From positions 806,001 to 870,000 of the forward strand of contig CAWJPW010000008.1 of the NCBI GenBank assembly GCA_963844845.1: DNA of 64,000 bases, written 5' to 3'. The stretch is from CAWJPW01 sp963844845 (GTDB lineage Bacteria > Acidobacteriota > Thermoanaerobaculia > Thermoanaerobaculales > Sulfomarinibacteraceae). This document shows positions 55,131-64,000 of the stretch, in pieces. The notes under the pieces were generated by a model, which searched no databases, was not told where the DNA came from, and was given only the letters and a program-made list of their open reading frames with translations. Positions within the stretch are counted from its first letter, which is position 1; each line of letters opens with the position of its first letter. The position numbers and the translations under genes were made by a program.

Positions 55131-56269
55131 AAGGCCCCGTCGCGCGCTTCGCCGCCGCGGCGCTGCTGCTGGGTATCGCTGTCAGCGTCAAGATCGCGCT
55201 CGCCAACGTCGTACTCGGCCTCGCTGCGCTCGCCTGGCTTGTAGCGCTGGTGCGTGGAGAGGCGCGCTGGCGGCCGGCCTCGTTGCATTTGGCGGTGCTC
55301 GCCTACGTGCTCGCCTCCCTCTGCGCGGTGGTGTTCTCGCAAGACCCCCGACACAGCCTGCTGGAGACCGGTGAGCTCGCCACCCTCCTGGTCGTGCCGA
55401 TGGTTGTGAGCCTGGGCGGGCTGGTGTGGTGGAACCGGCTCCTGGTGGCGCTGGGCGTGGTCGCCTCCGCCTCGGCCGGGGTCGGGCTGTGGCAGTACCT
55501 GCACGGCGCATCCGACCTCGAGCATCGCCTCCAGGGCCTCACCACCCACTACATGACCTTCTCCGGGTGGATCCTCTTGGTGGCGCTCCTGTTGCTGGGC
55601 GACATGGTCTTCCACCACGATCGCCGCCGTCTGCTGTGGACCGTGCCGATCTTCTCGCTGTGCACCCTCAGCCTGTTCCTCTCCTACACCCGCAACGCCT
55701 GGGTGGGGCTCGCAGTTGGCCTCGTCCTGCTGGCGGCGGTGTGGCGGCCGCGGGCGTTCCTGCTCTACCCGGTGCTTCTCCTGCTGCTGGGCTTGCTGTT
55801 ACCGCGGGCAGTGCTGGAGCGCGCGGTCTCCATCGTCGACCTGCGCCAGCCCGCCAACTACGATCGCCTGTGCATGTTCACGTCGGGGGTGCAGATGGTC
55901 GAGGACCACCCCCTGTTCGGCGAAGGCCTCGGCATGGTGCAGCGGCGCTACCCGGTGTACCGCCGCGACGACGCGCCGCGTTGGCGGGTGCCCCACCTGC
56001 ACGACAACCTGCTGCAGATTGCCGCCGAACGCGGCCTCTTCGGCCTCGCCGCCTACCTGGGCATCCTGGTGGTCTTCTTCCGCCACACCTGGCGGGCGCT
56101 GCGCCGGCCGGAGCACCCGGCGCACGCCGCACTTGCCGGCTGCTTCATCGCGGTGGCGGGGATCACCGTGGCCGGTCTCTTCGAGTACAACTGGGGCGAT
56201 GCCGAGGTGTGGATCGTGACCCTGGCGATCCTCGCTGCACCGTTCGTCCTTGCCCCGGAGGAGCCGTGA
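55127..56269 (+). CDS. O-antigen ligase/polymerase-like membrane protein, apparent CTG start
   Basis: About 380 aa with ten to twelve membrane helices. The Wzy_C-type region holds SYTRNAWVGLAVGL and a periplasmic loop with DHPLFGEGLGMVQRRYP and HLHDNLLQIAAERGLFGL, as in WaaL/Wzy proteins that join or polymerise surface polysaccharides. No ATG, GTG or TTG lies in frame near the first helix. CTG 55127 overlaps the Trm112 stop as CTGA and has AGGAGGT 7 nt upstream, so it is the most plausible start. Overlaps xseA as GTGA. Confidence 0.82.
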   Translation: MKGPVARFAAAALLLGIAVSVKIALANVVLGLAALAWLVALVRGEARWRPASLHLAVLAYVLASLCAVVFSQDPRHSLLETGELATLLVVPMVVSLGGLVWWNRLLVALGVVASASAGVGLWQYLHGASDLEHRLQGLTTHYMTFSGWILLVALLLLGDMVFHHDRRRLLWTVPIFSLCTLSLFLSYTRNAWVGLAVGLVLLAAVWRPRAFLLYPVLLLLLGLLLPRAVLERAVSIVDLRQPANYDRLCMFTSGVQMVEDHPLFGEGLGMVQRRYPVYRRDDAPRWRVPHLHDNLLQIAAERGLFGLAAYLGILVVFFRHTWRALRRPEHPAHAALAGCFIAVAGITVAGLFEYNWGDAEVWIVTLAILAAPFVLAPEEP

Positions 56270-57654
56270 GCGCGCGGCACTTCTCGGTGAGCGAGCTGAT
56301 CGCCGAGGTCAACCTCCTGCTCGGCCAGGCCTTCGCCTCCCTTTGGGTGGAGGGCGAGGTGACCAACGTGTCGGAGTCCTCTCGCGGCCACCTCTACTTC
56401 ACACTCAAGGACGCCACCGCTGCCCTCGACTGCGTCATGTGGAGCTCGAGAGCGAGCCGCCTGCGATTCCGTATCGAGGACGGCCTCGCCGCTGCCGCCG
56501 CGGGCTCCCTCACCGTCTACCCGCAGCGCGGGCGCTTCCAGCTGGTGGTTGACCAGCTCGAACCGCTGGGTCAGGGGGCGCTCCAGCTGGCCTTCGAGCA
56601 GCTCAAGGCGCGCCTCGCGGCGGAGGGGCTGTTCGACGAGGCGCGCAAACGCCCGCTCCCGGCCTTGCCCCAGCGGGTGGGCATCGTGACCTCCCCAACC
56701 GGGGCGGCCCTGCGCGACATGCTCAAGATTCTGCGCCGCTGGCCGCACCTGCGGGTGGTGGTTGCGCCCGCCCGAGTCCAGGGCGAGGGCGCCGCCGCCG
56801 AGATCGCCACCGCGGTGCGCCGGCTCGCCGGCTCCGGTCTGGTGGACGTCTTGCTAGTCGGGCGTGGCGGCGGCAGCCTGGAGGACCTCTGGGCCTTCAA
56901 CGAGGAGCCGGTAGCGCGGGCACTGGCGGAGAGTCCGGTGCCGGTGGTTGCTGGGGTGGGTCACCAGGTGGACTTCACCATCGCCGACTTCGTGGCGGAC
57001 GTTCGCGCCGCCACTCCGACCCAGGCGGCCGAGCTGGTCGTCGCCCAGCTCGAGGGGGCGCTGCGCCGCCTGGTCGACGGCGAGGTCCGCCTCGCCCGCG
57101 ACCTGCAGCGCCATCTGGCGCTTGCCCGCACCCGCCTGCGGGGCCTCGCGGGCTCCTCGGGGCTCGCACGGGTGCCGCAACGTGTGCGCCTGCTTCACGC
57201 CCGCCTGGAGCGGGCCAACCGCCTGGTGCCGGCCCTGCGTCGCCTGGTGGAGCGGCGAGCGGCCCGCCTCGTCGCCGCTGAGGCCGCCCTCCGGAGGGTG
57301 CCCGCCCAGGCCGCTGCAGGGGGGCATCGCAAACTGCTGGTCAGCCGCGAGCAGCAGCTTCGCCAGCTGCTGGCCCGGCGCCTGGAGCGGGTGCGGGACC
57401 GTGTGGCGGGGGCGCAGCGCAGCCTCGTGCACCTGGGCCCCCAGCAGGTTCTCGAACGCGGCTACTCCATCACCACCATGGCGGGGGACGCCGCGCCGCT
57501 GCGCGACGCCGGCGGCGTGCGGCCCGGGCAGGTGCTCGAGACGACTCTGGCGCGAGGCCGCCTACGCTCGGTGGTGGGACCGGCCGGCCCCAAGCCACGC
57601 GGGCGCCGGCCGCCGCCGGCTCAGGGGGCGCTGGACTTCGGAGAGGACGAGTGA
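56266..57654 (+). CDS. xseA: Exodeoxyribonuclease VII large subunit
   Basis: 462 aa. The N-terminal OB fold (1-100: FSVSELIAEVNLLLGQAFASLWVEGEV) is followed by the catalytic domain (about 115-330) with PQRVGIVTSPTGAALRD, DVLLVGRGGGSLEDLWAFNEE and VVAGVGHQVDFTIADFVAD motifs. A long coiled coil and a C-terminal segment (VLERGYSITT) complete it. It degrades single-stranded DNA with XseB. GGAGGA precedes GTG 56266, which overlaps the previous stop. Confidence 0.96.
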   Translation: MSARHFSVSELIAEVNLLLGQAFASLWVEGEVTNVSESSRGHLYFTLKDATAALDCVMWSSRASRLRFRIEDGLAAAAAGSLTVYPQRGRFQLVVDQLEPLGQGALQLAFEQLKARLAAEGLFDEARKRPLPALPQRVGIVTSPTGAALRDMLKILRRWPHLRVVVAPARVQGEGAAAEIATAVRRLAGSGLVDVLLVGRGGGSLEDLWAFNEEPVARALAESPVPVVAGVGHQVDFTIADFVADVRAATPTQAAELVVAQLEGALRRLVDGEVRLARDLQRHLALARTRLRGLAGSSGLARVPQRVRLLHARLERANRLVPALRRLVERRAARLVAAEAALRRVPAQAAAGGHRKLLVSREQQLRQLLARRLERVRDRVAGAQRSLVHLGPQQVLERGYSITTMAGDAAPLRDAGGVRPGQVLETTLARGRLRSVVGPAGPKPRGRRPPPAQGALDFGEDE

Positions 57655-57746
57655 GCATCGGGAGCGTCAGGCGGCGGAGCCCGGATCGAGGATGACGGGT
57701 ATTGGTGAGCCGGTTTGACGAAGAGGGCGAAAAGACGGGGGTGAGC

Positions 57747-58010
57747 ATGGCACGGGCCAGGACGAACGAGAAGACCGACGAGCGCTTCGAGGACCAGCTG
57801 GCGCGGCTGGAGGACATCGTCGCGCGGCTCGAGGACGAATCGGTGGGCCTCGAGGAGGCCCTGGGCCTGTTCGAGCGCGGAATGGAGCTGGCGCGCACCT
57901 GCCGCACCCGGCTCGAGGCGGTGGAGCAGCGGGTGGAGCGGCTGCTTGCCGAGACCGACGGCGAGCTCGCCACCGCGCCGATGGAAGGCGAAGAGGGGCC
58001 GGAGGCATGA
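57747..58010 (+). CDS. xseB: Exodeoxyribonuclease VII small subunit
   Basis: 87 aa from ATG 57747 (GGGGGTGAG upstream). The conserved XseB helix pair is FEDQLARLEDIVARLEDESVGLEEALGLFERG. It binds the XseA coiled coil. It lies 92 nt downstream of xseA, and its TGA overlaps the prenyltransferase ATG. GTG 57702 would add 15 residues. Confidence 0.94.
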   Translation: MARARTNEKTDERFEDQLARLEDIVARLEDESVGLEEALGLFERGMELARTCRTRLEAVEQRVERLLAETDGELATAPMEGEEGPEA

Positions 58011-58909
58011 GCCTGGGCGAGCTCCTCGCGGCGGAGCGCGCTGCGGTGGAGGCCGGGCTCGAGAGCGTGCTGCCGGCCGCCGGGGCGTGGCCCGCCCGCC
58101 TGCACCGGGCCATGCGGTACGCGGTCTTCGCCGGAGGCAAGCGGATCCGGCCCATCCTTGCGCGCCTCGCCCACCACGCGGCGGGCGGCGACCCGGACCG
58201 TGTCACCGAGGCTGCTTGCGGCCTCGAGCTCATTCACACCTACTCCCTGGTCCACGACGACCTCCCCGCCCTCGACGACGACGTCCTCCGCCGCGGTCGA
58301 GCCACCGTGCACGTAGCCTTCGACGAGGCCACCGCGATCCTGGTGGGCGATGCCTTGCTCACCGAAGGGATGCTGGTACTGGCCTCGCACCCCGGCGGTG
58401 CGGAGTGGGCCTCGCGCCGCGCGCAGGCGGTGGCCCTGGTGGGCGAGGCGGTGTCCTCCCGCGGTATGGTGGGGGGTCAGATGGACGACCTCGAGGCCAC
58501 CGGCGAGGTGGACGGCGGCAGCGACCAGCCCGCCCTGCGCCTCGAACGCATCCACCGCCACAAGACCGGCTGCCTGCTCCGCGCGTCGGTGGAGCTGGGC
58601 GCGGCGTTGGCCGGCCTCGACGAGGGCCAGCGAGCGCCGTTCGCCGGCTACGGCGAGCGCCTGGGTCTCGCCTTCCAGGTCGCGGACGACGTTCTCGACG
58701 CCACCGCGAGCGCTGAGGAGCTCGGCAAGTCTCCGGGCAAGGACGCCGCCGGCGGCAAGCTCACCTACGTGACCCTGTACGGGCTGGGGCCGGCACGCGC
58801 GCGCCTCGCCGAGCTCGAGGCCGAGATGGTCGACCTCGCCGCCGCCATCGAAGGGCCCGACGGCACCCTGGCCGCCCTCGCGCGCTATGTGGCGCGACGG
58901 AGGAGCTGA
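58007..58909 (+). CDS. ispA: Short-chain polyprenyl (farnesyl/geranylgeranyl) diphosphate synthase
   Basis: 300 aa. It condenses isopentenyl diphosphate with allylic diphosphates. The first Asp-rich motif is DDLPALDDD (about 87-95), preceded by YSLVH; the second is DDVLD near 229-233. GGKRIRP and HKTG substrate contacts are present. The bacterial six-residue first Asp motif fits an IspA-type enzyme giving C15, though C20 cannot be excluded. The order xseA-xseB-ispA is widely conserved. Confidence 0.93.
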   Translation: MSLGELLAAERAAVEAGLESVLPAAGAWPARLHRAMRYAVFAGGKRIRPILARLAHHAAGGDPDRVTEAACGLELIHTYSLVHDDLPALDDDVLRRGRATVHVAFDEATAILVGDALLTEGMLVLASHPGGAEWASRRAQAVALVGEAVSSRGMVGGQMDDLEATGEVDGGSDQPALRLERIHRHKTGCLLRASVELGAALAGLDEGQRAPFAGYGERLGLAFQVADDVLDATASAEELGKSPGKDAAGGKLTYVTLYGLGPARARLAELEAEMVDLAAAIEGPDGTLAALARYVARRRS

Positions 58910-59328
58910 GCGCCTGGCTGCCCATGCTCCGGACACCGGCTCCCGGGCGGCGGCACCGCCCGTCGGCGCGGCCCGGGGGCGGCAGCGACCGCGTCGGAGA
59001 ATGGCGACACCCTCTCTGCGGCACCGGCGCCCGTGCGGCCTGCGGCCGCCCGTCGGCTCATACTCCCTTCGGCCCCTTCGCCGAGGCGCCTGCCTGCCGG
59101 GCGATGATCCTGCTGCCGACAGCCTGCCCGTGGGGAGCCACCCCCAACACCTTTCCTGTTGACCCTTCGAGTGGATCGGCGAAAGCTGTCGGGGATGGCA
59201 CCCCCGGCGCGACGGCCCGTGCTGCGATCGGGCCGGCCCGCGGTCACGGCGGCGGCTCCGGTCCGCGGTCCCGAATCCGGCCGCCGCGGCGGCTTGCCGG
59301 GGGTCCGGCGGACCGTTACGCTGCCGCG
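58910..59328. other. GC-rich intergenic region
   Basis: 419 bp with no convincing gene on either strand. It holds GC-rich inverted segments near 58948-58990 and a promoter at its right end. I see no RNA gene or repeat copy of the other elements in this window. Confidence 0.6.
59294..59322 (+). promoter_or_regulatory. Candidate promoter giving a leaderless transcript for the DUF2298 gene
   Basis: TTGCCG (59294-59299), a 17-bp spacer and TACGCT (59317-59322). The predicted start falls on the ATG (59329), and no ribosome site precedes that ATG. Confidence 0.45.
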
Positions 59329-62300
59329 ATGAAGCCCGTCGTCAGGGTCTGGCTGCTGCTCGGGCTCGCGCTGCTCGCGCGAGTCCTGCTGCTGGGCTGG
59401 GACTCGGGCCTGCTCAGCCCCCACCCCGATGCGCGCCAGGTGGCCTTCGTCGCCCAGCGCATGAGCGGCCCGAGCGCAGACCCCGGCTTCTACGCCTATG
59501 GTCAGCTCCACTTCACTGCGGTACGGGCGGCGGCCTGGCTGCTGGGACAGCCACCGGAGTACTCCGGCCTCTTGCGCGGCGGCCGGATGCTGTCGCTGCT
59601 GGCCAGCCTCGCCGCCCTCGGCCTCGCCTGGCTGCTGGCGCGGCGGGCCTGGGGCCGCCGGGCCGGGCTCCTGGTGCTTGCCCTCGGGGCGTTGGTGCCT
59701 CTCGACCTCGAGCAGGCTCATTTCGCCACTGTCGAGGCCCACCACGCCGCCTGGGTCATGGCGGCGCTGGCCGCCGCCTACTGGCTTGCCCGACGGGCGG
59801 TCCTGCCCGCTGCGGTCCTTGCGGGCGCGGCGTGGGGGGCGTCGCTGGCGGTCAAGGTGTCCTCGCTGCCCCTCGCCCTGCCGCTGGCGGTCGCCCTGCT
59901 CCTCACCGTGCCGCAGCGCCGCTGGCTGGGTGCCGCGGCCCTCGGCCTGGCGTTGGCGGCAGGGGCCCTGGGCGCCTTCGCGGCGGTCCAGCCGTCGGCG
60001 TTTCCGCCGGGCCGGGCGCCGCTCCCGTCGGCCCTGGCCCTGCTGGGCGCAGCGCTCCTGCTCCACGGCGCGACCCGCCGCCGAGGGTGGACACGGGTCG
60101 CTCTGGGTGCCGCTGCTCTCGCGGCAGTGGCGACCGCCGGCTTGCTGCTCCCCGGCCTCGCGGCACCGTACCTGCGTGGCGTCGGTGAGCAGCTGGCCAT
60201 GGCCACCGGCCGGGTGGAGCTGCCCTACACGCGGGTCTATCGCCACACCCGGCCGGTGCTCTACCCGCTGCTCCAGCTGGCTCTCTGGGGTCTGGGGCCC
60301 GGCCTGCTGGTGGCGGCGATGGTGGCGACGGCTGGCGCGCTGGTACGGCTCTGGCGCGGGGGGTATGAGCGGGCGGGGCGCTCGGCCACACTCCTCGCTC
60401 TCCTCGTCGCCTGGGTGCTGCCCGTATCCGCGCGCCTCGCCACCCTCCCGGTGAAGTACCTGCGCTACTGGGAGCCGCTGGTGCTGCCGTTGGTGCTGCT
60501 GGCGGCGTGGTGGCTGGCACAGCCGCAGCGTCGCCGAGCGGTGCGATGGGCTGTGGTGGGAGCGACGGCGCTGTGGGGGGTGGCCTACCTCTGGGGGTTT
60601 GCCGCCCCGCATCCCCACGCCACCGCGGCACGATGGCTTGATCGGGTGGCGGGCCCGGGCGAGAGCGTGGCCTTCGAGAGCTGGGACGAGTCGCTGCCCC
60701 TGGCGGTGGCGGTGCACACGGTGACACTGCCGTCGTACGACCTCCCCGACGATGCCGCCAAGGCCCGGCGCTGGTGCGAGACCCTCGCCAGTGCTGACTG
60801 GGCTGTGCTCACCTCGAACCGGGTACGCCATACCGTGCTCGCCAACCCCGACCGCTTCCCCCTCACCGGGAAGCTCTACCGACTTCTGCTCTCCGGCGGC
60901 ACCGGCTTCCGACCCCTCTGCCGGGTCGACCGGGGGCCGCGGATCTTCGGCCTCGCCGCGCCGGTGCAGGAGGCCGATGAGAGCTTCGTCAACTACGACT
61001 TTCCCCGGGTGGTGATCCTCCGGCGGGTGGCGGAGGTATCGGCTGGCGAGATGCTGGCCCGGGCGCTGGCAACGCGGGCGCCGCCGCCCCGCTGGCCGCA
61101 GCTCGAGCACCGCCTGGTGGATCCCCTGCCACAGCTGCCGCCGCGGCCTGGCGCTGTCGCCGAAGCCGCTGCCACCCTGGCCTGGGTGGTGTTTCTCGTC
61201 CTCCTGGGCGCGGTGGTCTGGCTGCTGGTGGGATGGCGTTTGGCGGCGTGGCCCGACGGCGGCGCCGGGCTCAGCCTCGCCACCGGCTGGGTGGCGGCGG
61301 GCTGGTTGTTGTGGCTGGGAACGCGGGTGGGGACGTGGGCCCCGGGGCCGCGCACGGTCACCGCTGTGGCGCTGGCCGGGATGGTGGTCGCCACGGCAGT
61401 GGCGTGGCCGCGGCGCCGGCGCCTGATCCGCCTGTGGCGACGCCGCCGGCGCGGCCGGCGCCTGGTGCTGGGAGTGTCCGCGGCGGTGGGGCTGCTCTTC
61501 CTCGCCGCGCGGCTCTGGAACCCGGCGGTTTACTGGGGTGAGAAGCCCATGGACCTCGCCTTCCTCGAGGCCTTCGTGCACGCTCCTCAGTGGCCCGTCG
61601 ACGAGCCGTGGCTGGCAGGTCAGCCGCTGCACTACTACTACCTGGGCGAAATCCTCGCCGCGGCACCCATTCTCGCCACCGGTGCCGACCCCGCGGTGGG
61701 CTACAACCTCATGGCCGCCACCCTGCCCGCGCTGGGCGCCGCCGTGCTCGCCGCCCTCGGGCTCGCAGTCGCGCGCCGGCAGCGAGCGGTTGAGGCCTGG
61801 CTGGCTCCGGGGTTGGTGCTGCTCACCGGCAACCTGGCCTGGCCCTTCCTGCTCGGGCTCGCCCGCCAGGGACGCTGGTTCGACCTGTGGTGGGCCACCT
61901 CGCGGGTGATCCCGGGGTTTGCCATCGATGAGTACCCCCTGTGGACGGCCCTCTTCGCCGACCTCCACGCGCACTTCCTCGCTCTGCCGGTGCTCCTGGC
62001 GGCGTTGGCGTGGGGCTGGGTGACGGTGGCGGCACGGAGGCGCTTTGTGGCGCCGGTAGCCGTGCTGGCGGTGCTGGCAGGGGTGCTGGTGGCCACCAAT
62101 CCCTGGGATGCCCTGGTCTTCACCACCGCTCTCGCCGTCGGTCTGCTGGCCGCCCCGCGGCCGTGGGCGGGTCTTGCGCGCCTGGGCGGTGCGGCGGCGC
62201 TTGCGGTGGTGGCGGTGGCTCCGTTCTGGTGGGAGCTGGCGGCGTGGGCGCGGGCGGGGGTGGGAGGCCTCGGCATCGGTCTCAACCGTGCGGAGTTCGC

Positions 62301-63321
62301 GCCGGCGGCGGCGGTGGTGCGGCACCTGGGCGTGTTTCTCGTGCCGCTCGCGGCGGCGGCGGTGTACGAGCTGGGTGGGGGCTCCTGGTGGCTGCTCGCC
62401 GGGGTCGTGTTGGCGGCGGGGTCGGGCTGGGCCATGGGCTCGTCAGCCGCGGCACTGGGCCTCGGCGCTGCGGTGCTGCTGGCCGGCGCCGCGGCGCGGG
62501 CCCGGGAGCGCGGCGCCCGCCTGGGTTGGCTTCTGGCGGCGCTCGCCATGCTGCTGGTGGCGGGATGTGAGCGCTTCACCCTGCTCGACCGCATGAACAC
62601 CCTCTTCAAGGTGTACAACGGCGTGTGGGTCCTGATGGCCGCCGCCCTGACGCTGCTGCTGCTCCGTCTCTCGGGCAGGGGGCGCCGGCTCCTGCTCTTC
62701 GTCTGGCTGCCCCTTGAGCTGGTCGCCTGCGTCAACCTTCCCCTCGGGCTCGCCCAGGGATGGCTGCAGCCGCGCATGCCGTCGCCGCGACCGACCTTGG
62801 ACGGCCAGGCCTACCTGCCGGCCTATGAACCGGACACCTTCTTCCTGGTGCGGGCGCTCGAGGGGATGGCCCGGCCCAGCGACGTGGTGGCCGAGGCGGC
62901 GGGACCGCCCTACCAGGACTACGCCCGCATCGCCATGAACACCGGTCTACCCACCGTGGTGGGGTGGGAGTGGCATCTCCAGCAACGCGGCCAGGACCCC
63001 GCCGAGGTCGCGCGGCGGCAGGCCGATCTCGAGGTGCTCTACACCGGGGGCGTCCCGGCTGCCCGCCGGGCGGTGCTCGACCGCTACCACGTGCGTTGGG
63101 TGGTGGTGGGTCGGCTCGAGCGGGAGACCTATGGGCTGACGGCGCCGGAACCCCTCGCCGGAGTCCCCGGGGTGGTGGTGGTGGCACGCCGGGGCGACGC
63201 CGCACTTTACCTGGTGCGTGGACCGGCGGGGGCGAGCCCGCTGGCAGAGCGTACCCACAGCACATCGTCCACCACGTCCACGTGGTACTCGGGCGAGTGG
63301 CGGAGCAGCAGCGGGCGGTAG
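59329..63321 (+). CDS. Giant membrane protein: PMT-type glycosyltransferase half plus DUF2298 half
   Basis: 1330 aa with more than 20 membrane helices. The N-terminal half (about 1-540) resembles PMT/ArnT-type lipid-linked-sugar glycosyltransferases, with an acidic pair in the first loop (HPDARQVAF), a long hydrophobic array and a soluble part (about 445-560). The C-terminal half (about 620-1300) has DUF2298 features: WGEKPMDLAFLEAF, QPLHYYYLGE, NPWDALVFTTA and LDRMNTLFKVYNGVW. It probably acts in cell-surface glycan assembly; donor and acceptor are unknown. The 3' 115 bp overlap the convergent gene. Confidence 0.82.
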   Translation: MKPVVRVWLLLGLALLARVLLLGWDSGLLSPHPDARQVAFVAQRMSGPSADPGFYAYGQLHFTAVRAAAWLLGQPPEYSGLLRGGRMLSLLASLAALGLAWLLARRAWGRRAGLLVLALGALVPLDLEQAHFATVEAHHAAWVMAALAAAYWLARRAVLPAAVLAGAAWGASLAVKVSSLPLALPLAVALLLTVPQRRWLGAAALGLALAAGALGAFAAVQPSAFPPGRAPLPSALALLGAALLLHGATRRRGWTRVALGAAALAAVATAGLLLPGLAAPYLRGVGEQLAMATGRVELPYTRVYRHTRPVLYPLLQLALWGLGPGLLVAAMVATAGALVRLWRGGYERAGRSATLLALLVAWVLPVSARLATLPVKYLRYWEPLVLPLVLLAAWWLAQPQRRRAVRWAVVGATALWGVAYLWGFAAPHPHATAARWLDRVAGPGESVAFESWDESLPLAVAVHTVTLPSYDLPDDAAKARRWCETLASADWAVLTSNRVRHTVLANPDRFPLTGKLYRLLLSGGTGFRPLCRVDRGPRIFGLAAPVQEADESFVNYDFPRVVILRRVAEVSAGEMLARALATRAPPPRWPQLEHRLVDPLPQLPPRPGAVAEAAATLAWVVFLVLLGAVVWLLVGWRLAAWPDGGAGLSLATGWVAAGWLLWLGTRVGTWAPGPRTVTAVALAGMVVATAVAWPRRRRLIRLWRRRRRGRRLVLGVSAAVGLLFLAARLWNPAVYWGEKPMDLAFLEAFVHAPQWPVDEPWLAGQPLHYYYLGEILAAAPILATGADPAVGYNLMAATLPALGAAVLAALGLAVARRQRAVEAWLAPGLVLLTGNLAWPFLLGLARQGRWFDLWWATSRVIPGFAIDEYPLWTALFADLHAHFLALPVLLAALAWGWVTVAARRRFVAPVAVLAVLAGVLVATNPWDALVFTTALAVGLLAAPRPWAGLARLGGAAALAVVAVAPFWWELAAWARAGVGGLGIGLNRAEFAPAAAVVRHLGVFLVPLAAAAVYELGGGSWWLLAGVVLAAGSGWAMGSSAAALGLGAAVLLAGAAARARERGARLGWLLAALAMLLVAGCERFTLLDRMNTLFKVYNGVWVLMAAALTLLLLRLSGRGRRLLLFVWLPLELVACVNLPLGLAQGWLQPRMPSPRPTLDGQAYLPAYEPDTFFLVRALEGMARPSDVVAEAAGPPYQDYARIAMNTGLPTVVGWEWHLQQRGQDPAEVARRQADLEVLYTGGVPAARRAVLDRYHVRWVVVGRLERETYGLTAPEPLAGVPGVVVVARRGDAALYLVRGPAGASPLAERTHSTSSTTSTWYSGEWRSSSGR

Positions 63322-64000
63322 CGTAGGAGCACTTCCGGCACGTCACGTACTTGGGCCGTCGCCGCCGCCACGAGGGCGCCGGTGTCGCCGCTCTGGGGTA
63401 GGGGGCGGCCCGGGTAGAGAAGGTCGCTGCGGGCCGCCACCGCCTGGTCGAGGCCCCAGAGGCGGTGGCCGGCGGCGCCATCGGTGCCATGCCACACCGG
63501 CGAGGAGAGGCCGTAGAGGTCGAAGGTGACCAGGCCCGAGGCATAGGGCAGCGCCCCGGCGGGGCCGCACGCCAGCGTTGCGGTGGGTGGGAGAGAGACC
63601 CCCAGCCACGTTCCCATGGCCTCCCACCAGCGGCTCTGCACACGGTGCTCGGCCATGGCCCGCCAGCTCCTGCCGGCCATGGGAAGGGCCGGCGCGGTCT
63701 CCAGCGGCAGCAGGAGGAGCCCCGTCCAGGCCAGGGCGGCCGCCGCCAGAGCCGCGTTCGAGCGCGACCGAGTCGGCCACGACGCAAGGATCGTCAGGGC
63801 CGCGAGGAGGGGCAGCAGGTAGCGGGCGCCGGGCATCCAGTCGCCCCCGCCCAGCACCACCGGCACCGCCAGCAGCGCCGCTGGCAGTGCGACGACCATG
63901 CGTCGCGGGGCCGCCCACGCGGTCAGCGCCGCGGCGGCGGCCAGCGGCCACGCCCTGATCGCCGCCGCACCCAGGTAGGTGAGCCCGTGAACGAGGCCGG
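63207..64000 (-). CDS. Multi-pass membrane protein, partial (5' end outside window)
   Basis: The frame is open to the right edge, giving about 264 visible codons and the C-terminus. Two or three membrane helices precede a GGDWMPGARYLLPLL motif, which is common in polytopic membrane glycosyltransferases of the mycobacterial AftB-like/GT-C kind. A soluble C-terminal domain follows (about the last 150 residues), with WHGTDGAAGHRLWGLD and a final hydrophobic strand. A GT-C transferase is the best guess. The stop (TAA, 63209-63207) lies inside the end of the convergent giant membrane gene. Confidence 0.7.
   Translation of the reverse strand, partial: GLVHGLTYLGAAAIRAWPLAAAAALTAWAAPRRMVVALPAALLAVPVVLGGGDWMPGARYLLPLLAALTILASWPTRSRSNAALAAAALAWTGLLLLPLETAPALPMAGRSWRAMAEHRVQSRWWEAMGTWLGVSLPPTATLACGPAGALPYASGLVTFDLYGLSSPVWHGTDGAAGHRLWGLDQAVAARSDLLYPGRPLPQSGDTGALVAAATAQVRDVPEVLLRYRPLLLRHSPEYHVDVVDDVLWVRSASGLAPAGPRTR

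Noticed and set aside
58885..62325. Minus-strand frame of more than 1100 codons opposite the giant membrane gene
   Set aside because: Low-complexity Arg/Gln/Pro/Gly translation typical of antisense frames in high-GC DNA.

Overview
The window is a very GC-rich (about 70 %) stretch of a Gram-negative bacterial chromosome with tightly packed genes. Stop and start codons repeatedly overlap as ATGA or GTGA. No rRNA gene is present, so placement rests on gene content: outer-membrane porin and lipoproteins, c-type cytochromes, twin DUF3857 proteins, a GAF/coiled-coil protein with a family-typical tail, a split methylmalonyl-CoA mutase and an archaemetzincin. This fits Acidobacteriota (Thermoanaerobaculia/Holophagae-like) best, but that is inference. 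All functions are read from motifs; no database search was possible.

Layout. 1-2.5 kb (minus): a membrane protein cut by the window edge, a CydA-like membrane protein fused to a di-heme cytochrome c tail, and a small gene followed by the remnant of a nucleotidyltransferase. 2.6-10.7 kb: a complete phosphate regulon, with porin-pstS-pstC-pstA-pstB leftwards and phoU-phoB-phoR rightwards. Its control regions carry 11-bp-spaced CTTCAC-type direct repeats (Pho boxes), and pstA is frameshifted. 10.7-14.3 kb: methylmalonyl-CoA mutase catalytic subunit, then ECF sigma factor, anti-sigma factor and a Spy/CpxP-like periplasmic protein. 14.5-19.3 kb: rplU-rpmA-obgE-nadD-rsfS-rlmH-dksA-holA. 19.3-20 kb: non-coding, with a 151-bp duplication and strong hairpins.

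20-33 kb: GAF-PP2C phosphatase, a TA-flanked MITE-like element at the manC stop codon, manC, a HAD hydrolase, an HtrA protease, two tandem giant DUF3857/TPR proteins and rsgA. 33-43.5 kb (minus): M20 peptidase, yggS, zinc-ribbon coiled-coil protein, tRNA(CAU), rpoD, dnaG, mutS2, rpsU and a BamE-like lipoprotein. 43.6-47.6 kb: coiled-coil/GAF protein, lytic transglycosylase and yjbQ.

47.8-54.7 kb is the most distinctive block. A near-consensus sigma-54 promoter precedes a membrane-anchored GcvH-like protein without the lipoyl lysine, a four-cluster ferredoxin, an NrfD-family quinone-site protein, a histidine kinase with c-type heme motifs in its sensor domain, an NtrC-type sigma-54 activator, an archaemetzincin and a tetraheme cytochrome c. 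It reads as a self-regulated quinone/cytochrome electron-transfer module.

54.8-64 kb: Trm112-like protein, an O-antigen-ligase-like protein apparently starting at CTG, xseA, xseB, ispA, a giant glycosyltransferase/DUF2298 membrane protein, and a convergent membrane protein cut by the right edge.
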